Below are positions 11,745-21,162 of a stretch of 64,000 nucleotides of DNA, piece by piece. Positions within the stretch are counted from its first letter, which is position 1; each line of letters starts with the position of its first letter. Made by a program: the position numbers and the translations under genes. Location: assembly GCF_020283565.1 (NCBI RefSeq), contig NC_060063.1:41376856-41440855 (forward strand). The letters are read 5' to 3'. The notes under the pieces are model-generated. The model worked only from the letters and a program-made list of their open reading frames with translations, did no database searches and was not told where the DNA came from. The DNA comes from Trifolium pratense (lineage: Eukaryota > Streptophyta > Magnoliopsida > Fabales > Fabaceae).

Positions 11745-11922
11745 GAAGTGGTGGCTGCCGGTGGCTGTGGACGGCGGACCGGAGGCGGGATGACGGCGGC
11801 GCTCCGGCGACCCAAGGCGGCGACCGGTAATGTTTCCGGCGAAATGTGGCGGTTCGGCAGCGGAGCTCCGGCGGAGCATGGCGGCGGTCAGGTGACTATT
11901 GGGCGGAGCTCCGGCCTGAGGT
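11745..11922 (+). other. GC-rich island in AT-rich DNA
   Basis: About 175 bp of very GC-rich sequence (many 'cggcgg' and 'ctccggc' units) sits abruptly between stretches of nearly pure A/T. An open frame from 11748 reads Gly/Arg/Ala-rich sequence with no family resemblance. It could be a captured fragment of a gene first exon or a diverged GC-rich repeat; I cannot tell which. Confidence 0.5.
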
Positions 11923-12114
11923 ATTTAATTAATTTAAATTATTATTTTTATTAATTATATAAATTTATCTATTTTAAATAAAAATTGGCATAGATGGTTT
12001 TAAATAAAAATTTATCTATTTTTATTAATTATAGTATAAATACCTATCGTATTTTGTACCGAGACCAATCGTATATGGCATTATGGCCACTCTAATATTC
12101 TGAAACAAGAAAAG

Positions 12115-13410
12115 TGACGGTGGTTCTGCAAGTGCACAGAATCGCTACCATGTAATAAAGTGATAAGTTTATCGTTCTTCACAGGGATTGTGCCAAAGTT
12201 ACTAGTTTCGCTTAGAAATATAGTTGCCTTCGCTCTGTTTGTTTGAAAGGTATCTTTTGCGGGTAATAGTAAATGACAGGAAAGTAAATATTGAAAGTAA
12301 ATATTGTGTGTGTGACCACACAGGGTGATTAAGTGTGGTCGGATCTCTCCCTTACTCCTGCTTGGTGGTTATTCTCTTCTTTCCCTCTATCAGGAATTAG
12401 ACTGTTGAAAATAGGTTAGAAGCAATATCAAGCCATATTTCTATTACAAACTGTACAAAGCCTAGTTAGTGGTTCTATTTAAGTTTCATTGCCTCAGGTA
12501 CTACTTTTTTGTTAAAAACGTTGGTATCATTACCTTAGTAGCTCCATGTGTCATAAGTCGTCACGTGTACCTCTAAGTAGTTATAACTCTGTCAGGTAGA
12601 AATTATCGTGCGTTCTAATCGTATACTAAGACCTCAGATACTGAATTTAATGGTCTCAACTTGGCTCTAGCATACTGTCATTCGTTCGGGATTACTAACT
12701 TCGTTTCCTATGTGATATCCACTAGGTCCTTAGATTTTATTCTAATGTGATCAATATTAAAATAAATATAAAACCGGACAATAAAAGAGTTTGCAATCAG
12801 AAAGCAAGTGAATTTATACCCAAATTGTACAAAATACAAAACCAAGCATTCGTCAGGGAGTTCCTCGACTCCACCTAATCTAGGAAAAATAAATTACAAA
12901 GACAGAAAGAAAATAACCATATTGGCCTTGGAGTTCCTTGGCCTCCTTGCCTCCTCCTTAGAGTTCTCCTAACTCTAGAGTGAATATTCAATGTTTCTGA
13001 ATATTTTTGAATGAATAATAGTGAAGGAGAAAGACTCTATTTATAGTTTTTCAGCTGGGTTTGGGCTTTTTCTGCGCGTCCATCGCACCTATCGTGGCCA
13101 CGATGGCGTGTATTTTCGCCTCATCGTCGCCACGATGGATCATATCGTGGTACGATGGAAGATTTCTTCAAGATATTTTGCGTGCTTTTCAAGTCATCAT
13201 CGTGCCACGATATGGCAAGTCATTGTGGTACGATGGAATAGATTTGTTGCAGATTTTCTTCAATTTAAAACCGCCTTCTCATCACGCTACACTGGACTTC
13301 ATCGTAGGTACGACGACTTGCGCTGTTTATTACGTTTTTGCCCCCTTTTTTTGCTGTTTTTTCCTCTTTACTTGCTTCTGGGCCAAGTAACTTCACTTTT
13401 TCAGGTATTT
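12115..13410. repeat. Unclassified interspersed repeat with palindrome cluster
   Basis: The block reads like non-coding retroelement or LTR DNA ('tctgcaagtgcacagaatcg', 'cacagggattgtgcc'), but no LTR pair, primer site or protein was found. At 13080-13315 there are about six variants of a palindrome of the form atcgtgg-ccacgat (13091-13104, about 13123-13137, 13144-13156, 13199-13211, 13221-13235, 13300-13313). The overlapping open frames at 13021-13422 and 13061-13390 arise from this repetitive stretch and are not genes. Confidence 0.45.
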
Positions 13411-14856
13411 GCTTGCTTTTGAGCTTCAACTGCTATTAAAACTACCTAACTTACTACTAAAAACAACATATAATTGACTGTCATAAAAAAGAAAAGATGA
13501 AAAGAGCATAGAGAAAAAACAACAATTTAGAATTATGGAGTAAAACAACATTTTAGAATTATGGAGTAAATTGTAACTTAGGGGAGACCTCTATTTATAG
13601 AGGAGCTATGAAACTGAAAAATAGAGAAAAAGGAGCGAGCTGAAAACGTGCGCGTAACATATCAATTTGTAACGAATAAGCTCTGAGTCAGCACACGTTA
13701 AACACTTTTATTTTTCTTTTGTAAATAGTATAGTGACTAGAATTTCACCTTTTAAAGGTGAATAAATGGGAATAACAGAGTTCAGACTTCGGTCCATGTA
13801 GCCAACTGAGCTATGCTCAGGAGGACCCTTGCATATTACATGAATAAGGGTTTAGAGTCACACATTGTATTGAGCTTTTGGATTGAGTGTTCAGAGTTAC
13901 ACATTGTATTGAGTTATTTGTTTATATAAGTTAGTTCTAACCTAAATATTTTAAGATGGTATCTCTAAGATTGTTGAAACACTCGCTTTCATACCTTAAC
14001 ATTCTTACATGCTTTTTTGTTAACAAAGAATCGGTTGACCTTGTTAACGTCCATGACACACGTTTAACAGATTGGGTGAAAATTTTCTCCAATTCATCCA
14101 TTCCCCGTATCCTATTTCTTGAATTTATTTTGCTTAAATTTGAAAAATTGAGACATACTTTGGGATTGGTTTCACTGCTGTTGAATGCTATTTTACTTGG
14201 TTACAGTATAAACAATCAATGTTAATTCTTTTATGCAATTTCATCCTCATTATATGCAATTAGATGATCATTTTCTTATTCTATTTTTATCAGTATAGTT
14301 TCATCTTTGTTATTTTTAGGTTTATGTGTATGCATATTGTTTAATAATCATTTTGCTAATTCCTGTTTTTATAGCATAAAATGTAATTGTGTTATTCTAG
14401 ATTGAAAGAACATGTACACTTAATATGTGTCTCCCTCTATTGTAAAATCTAGTTTTGATTCCAGATGTTCAAGTGTCCAATCTAGGAAATTCACACATTA
14501 TGTGACATAACTTACCAATCATTCATCCTAATTTTCTTCTTTTGCGAACCAAAATAACACCTGCTACCACACATAATAATAACTATGAAAATCAGATTCC
14601 GGAGCTATTAAATGTTAGGCTTTTTGTTTTTGTCGATGTAAAACATCTACTTAATTTGTAGATTTCTCATTTGAGAATTCAATTCAATTTGCACATCTTT
14701 GCCATGAGGAGCATCTTGCTCCAAATTTGTACTGCTAAAGAAGTAGTCCGACAAAGGAGATTTCGATAATAAGCAGCATTTCAAAAATCGATGATCTGTT
14801 ATGTAAAAAGTCAAAAGTTTTATTATAAAATAAAAATGGAAAAATAGAAGAACAAA
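13411..14856. other. Intergenic DNA, no supported gene
   Basis: A frame at 13956-14225 (plus, 89 codons) has no recognisable domain. Near 13770-13830 the sequence 'actgagctatgctcagg' looks like part of an old tRNA-derived SINE. Otherwise AT-rich. Confidence 0.45.
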
Positions 14857-14865
14857 TAACTTAAT

Positions 14866-15823
14866 GGCTTAAATGCAGTTTTGCCCCCCCTATTTTGATT
14901 AAATCAAAATTTTACCCCCCCTGTTTTAAAACGCGGACTTTTACCCCCCTATTTTATAATTTTTTAGATTTTGCCCCCCCCTAAATTTCTGCTTTCAAGT
15001 CACAACTTCAAAACTTCGCACACAACTCAATTTGAATCAATAATTCACCAAACAGATATCGAAATGACCGTAATCGAGTTATCTTTCCACAGAATCAAAC
15101 CCCACTAAATTTGGAGTTACAAAGAGAGATTAATTACTGTTTTAGTGAAGGTATGTCCCCCAAAATTCTGCACACAATCTGCTTTCGAGTCACAACTTCA
15201 AAGCTTCGCACACAACTCAATTTGAATCAATAATTCACCAAACGGATATCAAAATGACCGTAATCGAGTTATCTTTCCACAGAATCAAACCCCACTAAAT
15301 TTGGAGTTACAAAGAGAGATTAATTACCTTTGTAACCCCACTAAAATGACGTTCACTAAAACTGTAATTAATCTCTCTTTGTAACTCCAAATTTAGTGGG
15401 GTTTAATCTTGTGGAAATATAACTCGATTATGGTCATTTCGGTATCCATTTGGTGAATTATTGATCCAAATTGAGTTGTGTGCGAAGCTTTGAAGTTGTG
15501 ACTCGAAAACAGATTTTGTGCAGAATTTTGGGGGACATACCTTCACTAAAACAGTAATTAATCTCTCATTGTAACTCCAAATTTATTGGGGTTTGATTCT
15601 GTGGAAAGATAACTCGATTACGGTCATTTCGATATCCGTTTGGTGAATTATTGATCCAAATTGGGTTGTGTGTGAAGCTTTGAAGTTGTTACTTGAAAGC
15701 AGAATTTTAGGGAGGCAAAATCCAAAAAATTATAAAATAGGGGGGTAAAAGTCCGCGTTTTAAAACATGGGGGGTAAAATTCCAATTTAATCAAAACAGG
15801 GGGGGCAAAACTGCATTTAAGCC
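14866..15823. mobile_element. Foldback Mutator-like (MULE-type) element, 958 bp
   Basis: The ends are long inverted repeats: ggcttaaatgcagttttgcc at 14866 pairs with ggcaaaactgcatttaagcc ending at 15823. Pairing continues for about 120 bp through C-rich blocks on the left (14882-14995) and G-rich blocks on the right (15707-15805). The element is bounded by a perfect 9-bp duplication, taacttaat (14857-14865 and 15824-15832), the hallmark length for Mutator-like elements. The interior holds about four copies of one roughly 180-bp unit, two direct (near 14993-15160 and 15180-15330) and two inverted (near 15355-15540 and 15540-15690). The whole is therefore almost one large hairpin. No transposase is encoded. 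Confidence 0.92.
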
Positions 15824-15832
15824 TAACTTAAT

Positions 15833-16960
15833 TGTAGAAATAACCATGTCTCTAGTGAGTGAATAATCAACTTCTTGCAGTGATTTTATTTTTAGTAAGC
15901 CTATGTCTTTGATTTTATCGGTTAAACATGTGTTAAATACTTGCGGAATTATGGAAAGATAATCTTTGACAATGTATATTGTGGTAGTAACTAAAAAAAC
16001 CACTTTGTTTACCGGGTGGAACAATTTCTTGGCCAGACTTTACTTATCTCGAGGCCGAACTCTGAACTACTAGGACCCCTTTCCCCTAGGAACTAGAGGA
16101 TTATAAACCAAAAAAAAAACCACTTTGTTTACTTAGAAAGGGATTAAATAAATTCATATAGTATTAATCACTAGGTTTGGTCTAGTGGTGAGGGAGTTGG
16201 GTAATATGCATGAAGTCTTAGGTTCGATCCTCATTGTCAGCATTGTAAAAAAAACAAAATCACATAAAAATTTAGCACTTGGAGTACTTGTAATACTCTC
16301 ATAATAGTATTAAGGTTTAACGTAAAATTCATTATGTTGTTAAAGAGTAGTTGAAAATTTAAATATCTTCATTCTTAGGGTTGATCTTTGAAAATTAAAA
16401 GTTAACGTTTAATATGTTTTGATTCTTGTCTACTCGAAATACGATTCAAAGAACACTCTTTCGTACTGCATTTTGCAAGAAGAAAACTTTCAAATAACAA
16501 AGAAGTTATTTCAATCCGAAAAAGTATGACTTTGCTTAAATCACCAAGTCTTTCATGACTTTGTGTAACATTTTCAAATGAGTATATATACCATGAGATT
16601 ATTTTAAAAAATCTCCTAACACTAAATGACTCATGTTGTTAACTTTTTCTGGATTTGTTATAATGTTTATAATTATGTTAACTTGCAGGAGACATGACAT
16701 TGCTCGGATTCTGTGAGCCCATTTGTGATTTTGTTCATCAACTGCATATTTGCTATGGTTCTCCTTGCCATGGTTCTCATTATTATGGCAAGTGCTTTGG
16801 TTTTATTGATCTCCGCGCGATATCTTTGCTATGATTAATGGAGGGAGGATTGACTCAATCACCGATAACTCTGTCTCTGATTGTCTCAAGAAATATTTAT
16901 GATAAAAAATCTCTAACACTAAAAAAATATGACAAATTCTCTTATGTGGATGTTAGGTTT
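15833..16960. other. Intergenic DNA with repeat relics, no gene
   Basis: A SINE copy lies at 16168-16258. Another tRNA-like relic ('ctcgaggccgaactctgaac', about 16049) has the look of a SINE in minus orientation. The remainder is AT-rich without a recognisable frame. Near 16,930-16,965 the sequence passes into the 3' untranslated region of the Sirevirus. Confidence 0.5.
16168..16258 (+). repeat. tRNA-derived SINE
   Basis: 'ggtttggtctagtggtgagg' (box A-like) and 'ggttcgatcctc' (a near-consensus box B) are followed by an A-rich tail at 16247-16258. It is closely related to the copy at 6459-6547, so this is a dispersed family and not a tRNA gene. Confidence 0.68.
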
Positions 16961-16964
16961 GTGA

Positions 16965-17325
16965 GGTTTGCAAGCTCCCCCTAAGATTGATACTCCTTAA
17001 AGCCTAAGCTTTAAGTTTTATCCATGATATTTTAATTTAGTATAAGATTAAGATAATTTGGAATAAAACAAATTTCATATCTTTCTTCAGAGTGAGAGGT
17101 TTGCAAGCTCTCCCCCTAAGTCTCATAAGGCTAAGTTAAAATTGCACTCTTAACTTATCCTTACTTACGAAATTTATTTCAGTTTCAACTAACTTAGTCT
17201 CCACATTGAATTACGTAAAACAACTTAAAAGTAACAACTTTTAACTTAACGGATAAAAGCGAGAGCGTGGTTTCAGCTTTGAAACTTATCACTTATCAAT
17301 TAATGCGTAACTACTCCCCCTTTTG
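16965..17325 (-). other. Sirevirus 3' untranslated region with multiple polypurine tracts
   Basis: On the minus strand three G-rich purine tracts occur: complement of 'gcaagctccccct' (about 16974), of 'gcaagctctccccct' (about 17104) and of 'ctccccctttt' (17315-17324). The last is followed upstream by 'atcaaaaag' wording typical of Sireviruses. Two of the tracts share the flanking motif 'gaggtttgcaagct'. Multiplied polypurine tracts are a published hallmark of the Sirevirus genus. The 3' LTR expected to follow is absent. Confidence 0.72.
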
Positions 17326-17458
17326 TCATTATCAAAAAGTAAAAAAAAATGAGATAACCAAGACAGTGAAAGAAGAAGAGTGGTTGTTACAAAGGTGAAT
17401 TTATTTCAAAAACAAAAAACAACGCGCTAAAAGGTTTATAAAAGGTGAACGAGTTAAC

Positions 17459-17821
17459 ATGCATTCTTCACAGAAAAACAAAAATAAACGAGTATATCAC
17501 GAAAGATCAAGAAGAATGAGAAGGTTTAGTTCACGTATCGCAGAGTTTCGGAGAAAGAAAGAAGAAGAAAAACGCGAAGAAGATGAGAAAGATAAAAAAG
17601 ACGACAAGAAACCACAAGAGGCTGAGATTATAATCATTTCATCAGATTCTGAAGCTGAAGAAAATGAAGATGACGCTGACTATGTTGAGTTCTTGGCTGG
17701 CTATGTTCCAGAAGAAGAACAAGAAGAAGAAGAAGAGCAGAACCCAGATCCCATAGAAATTTCATCAGAGGATGCTGAGGAGAAATCTGAGATTTCTTCT
17801 GAGTATTATCCATCTGACTAG
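17459..17821 (+). CDS. Antisense ORF inside the Sirevirus: acidic protein with SIM-like motifs
   Basis: This 120-codon frame runs opposite to the retrotransposon, between its envelope-like frame and polypurine tract. The product has a basic N-terminus (residues 1-34, many Arg/Lys), a charged Lys/Glu middle (35-52, probably helical) and a very acidic C-terminus. Residues 57-68 (IIIISSDSEAEE) have the textbook form of a SUMO-interacting motif: hydrophobic core, then Ser, then acidic residues. A second, weaker one is at 98-108 (PIEISSEDAEE), with an echo at 111-115. A tataaaag box (17437-17444) lies only 15 bp upstream of the ATG, too close to act as an ordinary promoter for this start. An attaataaaa-type polyadenylation signal follows at about 17871. 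No homologue is recognised. The frame could be chance, but its sustained length, composition and motif pair argue for a real small gene. Confidence 0.5.
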   Translation: MHSSQKNKNKRVYHERSRRMRRFSSRIAEFRRKKEEEKREEDEKDKKDDKKPQEAEIIIISSDSEAEENEDDADYVEFLAGYVPEEEQEEEEEQNPDPIEISSEDAEEKSEISSEYYPSD

Positions 17822-18073
17822 GATTAGGTTGTCTTTTTCTTTTTTACCAATGTACTCAACATTGTTAGATCATTAATAAAAATTTTCTTTTTAAAATCAT
17901 CTTGTGTTCTTATGTTCTTGTTTATCAAAGAAAATTAGCAAAAAATAACAAACCACATAACTAAGTTAAAATCCAAAATAAAATTGGTCAGACAATATAA
18001 ACATAAAGTAAAGAAAATAGGAATATCAAGTTCAGAAGATAAATATCATGAAAGATATAAAGTGCAAAGAATC

Positions 18074-20711
18074 CTAAGGTTTCTTGAGAAAGGCTAAGAG
18101 CTGGTCAAATTTGTCATTCAGAGACCCCACGTTGGAAACTAGACCATCAACTTTAGATTCCAAATTGAGGTGAGCTGTCCTTTGCCTTTCCAACCCTTCT
18201 TGTTGTTCCCTCAGAGCTTCTTGAAAAATCTGCAGCTGATCTACAACCACAGGTGCTTGATCTTCAACCAAAGGTGCCTTGCCTTTATCAGAGGAGGGTT
18301 CACCTTCCTCTGGATAATCAATCATCAGAATATCAGCATCTGTAGCATCCTCTTGGTTCATCTCAGGGATTTCTTCAGCAAGTCTTGCAGCAGCTTCAGC
18401 TAGACGTTCATTCTCAATCCTTTGATCCTCAAGGCTCTTGAAAAGCTTAGAGTCCACCCAACATTCCTTAAACACAGACATATGCCTTGTAGTAGCAGCA
18501 ATAGCAGCAAACTTAGCACGCTCATGCTCTTCATGGTTAAACCCAGTCAGTCGTTTCAAACTTGCTCTTGCTAAGCTGTCCTTCAGCAGATGTACCAAAT
18601 CCAAATCCCGTTGCCCAATCACAGTCTTGATCTCATCACCCATTGCATCCAGAGCTTTGCAGATTTTAGCCTTGATTAGTGACACCTCCATATCCACATC
18701 AGAGGGACACACCAAAAACTTGTCCTGAATATGGGATAACCTAAGTAAATCATCATACAGCTGATTGGAGAGGTTACCAAAAGGGTCAGAGGATGAGGGT
18801 GAGATATTGGGAAAGGTAGAGAGTTTTGATGGTTCATTAGCAGGGTTGTCAATGATAACAACTTCTGCTTCTGAAGGGTTAGGGGCACAAGTATGAATGC
18901 TTGGTTTAGGATTGGGTTCAGGAGTTGATTCAGAGGAAGAGATGTCAGATGTTGATTCATGATAAATGTGTTCAGGTGATGGTTCAGGAGATTTATGTTC
19001 AGGGGATGGTTCAGGAGATTTAGGTGAAGAGGGTTGTTTAGCGGGAGAGGTTTGTTCAGCAGTTGGGATATCTGGTTGAGGTTCAGATGGTGGAATATCA
19101 GGTGATTGTTTTTGTGGTTGAGGTTGAGGTAGAGGTGATTTTGGTTTAGGAGGTGAGGAAGATTTGTGGGTTTCATGAGTAAGAGGCTGATTATTGAGGG
19201 GGTCAGGGCTGAGGTGTTTTTCAAGTTCAGAAAGTGGGTTATCAGAAGGTGAAATGTTGGGAAGAATAGTTCTAAGTGGCTTGGTAAACCCTAATCCAAT
19301 TTCAGCTTCGTTAAAGATGTACTTAGGAGACTTACCTTTGGGATCAGGAACTTGTTTCTGATGCATCCTAGTACTCAGAGTTTCTTCATCAGACTCAGTT
19401 TCTGAATCAGACTGAGATTCAGAAGAGTCACTATCTTCACTTTCTTCTTCATCATCAACAACAATAGGCTTCTTTGATGAAGTTGCAGCAGCTTTTCCAG
19501 ACAAATCTTCATGTTTCCTCTTTGTTCTTTGCTCAGCAATAGCTTCTTCTACCTTAACCTTCTTCTGAGCCAGAAGATCTGGTTTTTCTTGTTCAGCTTT
19601 CCTCTTAGGTTTCCTCTTAGGATTATACATGTTTACAAGAGCTGGAGGGACCATACTCCTATCAACAGTATACCCTTCTTTCCTAAGAACTTCCCAGATA
19701 ATCTTGGATGATGTGCTCAGCATCCATTTCAGAGATTACTGGGTACCCATCTACATACAGACGATCTTCAAGACTGGCTGTAAATTCTTGTGTAGGTTGA
19801 ACCAACTTTGATGAGATGATGCGCATCTTGGTCAGAAAACTTGCATTCAGAATCTCAGGAGTGAACTTCTTTTCCACAAGTTCTGGATGGAATTTCTTCA
19901 GATTCTGAACAACATGACCTTGATAAAGAAGGTCTGAGAGTAATCTTGGATAAACTATGGCTGTTTTCCTCTGAGATTTGCTTGAGAAGATTGCTTCACA
20001 GATCCTCTCAAAGAAATATTCTCCTAGATTCACTTTCATTCCTTTCAGAAGGAAGAAGATCAAGTGACGATGAGTCCAGGAGATTGTATCAGTACCACCA
20101 ACTCTTGGACTGATAGCAGCTAGTATGATCTTGAACAACACTCTGCAGACATCAGTCAAACCCTTGACTTTACCCTTCAGTTTCAGATCTGTACATATCA
20201 GAGCCAGAAGATCATCTCTATACCTTGTGTCCTTCTCAAAAACATCTAACTCTATCCCAGAGTTATCCAAGCCAAGTAAAGCGTTGAAATGAATAGGCGA
20301 GAAAGCCAGATTCATACCACAGATATTTGACCTAATCTGTTTTCCAGTGAATTCCAGTAAACCCATTTCTTTCCTAGATTTACCTTTTAAACTTGGATTT
20401 CTTTCAATAGCAGCAAGTTCTTCCTGCTTAGCTTCAGCCTTATCAAAAACTTTAGCTTTCATCCAGAATTTCTTCAAGAGATCTGGGTAAATAGGACCAT
20501 TAAGCATGTTGAAGTACTTATCCCAACCTTGAGTGGAGAAGTACCGTTTCACATCGAACCCATTTGCCTTCAAACTATCAAAGTCTATCATCTTCTCAGA
20601 GAGAAAGATGAGTTCAGATTCTGGAAACTCCATTTCGTTCCCAACGATTTGAAGATTTCTAAACATGAACGGAGGAATTTTTGTTGATGAAGAAGATGAG
20701 GAACCGGCCAT
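18074..20711 (-). pseudogene. Sirevirus envelope-like reading frame, split by a frameshift
   Basis: Two minus-strand frames, 20711-19683 (342 residues) and 19723-18074 (549 residues), overlap by 41 bp in different phases, so one frameshift near 19690-19720 interrupts a single ancestral protein. The N-terminal part ('FNALLGLDNSGIELDVFEKD', 'ICGMNLAFSPIHFNALLGL') matches the globular region of SIRE1-type envelope-like proteins, often annotated as a putative plant transposon protein. The C-terminal part is rich in Lys/Glu and Ser/Pro, with tandem 'SPEPSPEH' units (about residues 236-255 of the second frame) and a long helical C-terminus with coiled-coil character. I see no convincing signal peptide or fusion machinery. 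'Envelope-like' is a name by position, and no infectious function is established for this protein. The start at 20711 begins 'MAGSSSSSSTKIPP'. Confidence 0.78.
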
Positions 20712-21162
20712 GAAGGAGTTTAGGTAAGGGTAGGAACTAATGAGAGAGAAAGAAAATTTTGTTGAAGGTTTAGAGAGAAAAGAAAGTGTAGGTTGTGAAA
20801 GTGAGAAGTGTGCAAGTGTATTGTGTAAGTTTTATTTAAATGCACACAGTTAACACGAAAATAGCAAATTTGGGAAGTTACGCTAATTGACAGAAAGTTG
20901 AATACCAAAAATCATCATTAACCACCCACTACCTGACACACGTAGACCACGTGCAGAAATTTACTCGGTAACTGCTATTTTAATGGACAACTGTTCAGTA
21001 GCGAATACTAAACGTTTCCCACTTAAATAGTTCAGAGCCTCTGAGATATTTAAAATTCTCTATCAGAGTTAAGTACTTCAGAGCTTGTGTTTCAGATGTT
21101 CTGAATCATAAGTTCTGATATACATAACCTCTTACACTTTAATTGCCAAAAAAAAAAAAATT
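20712..21162 (-). other. Spacer between pol and envelope-like frame of the Sirevirus
   Basis: About 450 bp without a protein-like frame. In SIRE-type elements this spacer or a splice/readthrough connects pol with the extra frame. No recognisable splice signal could be assigned. Confidence 0.55.

Noticed and set aside
11748..11954. 68-codon Gly/Arg/Ala-rich frame as a gene
   Set aside because: GC-rich sequence gives long open frames by chance, and no family match was recognised. It is reported only as a GC island.
13021..13422. Overlapping frames of 133 and 109 codons
   Set aside because: They arise from the palindrome-rich repeat block. Residue patterns repeat with the DNA motif and show no protein family.
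13956..14225. 89-codon frame as a small gene
   Set aside because: No homology wording, no promoter, no splice context; composition is that of AT-rich chance frames.
18676..19224. 182-codon minus-strand frame
   Set aside because: It is an out-of-phase shadow of the proline-rich part of the envelope-like frame.
20712..20908. Possible signal-peptide-bearing short frame upstream of the envelope-like gene
   Set aside because: The 62-codon frame is low complexity and not in phase with the envelope-like start; no conserved motif supports it.
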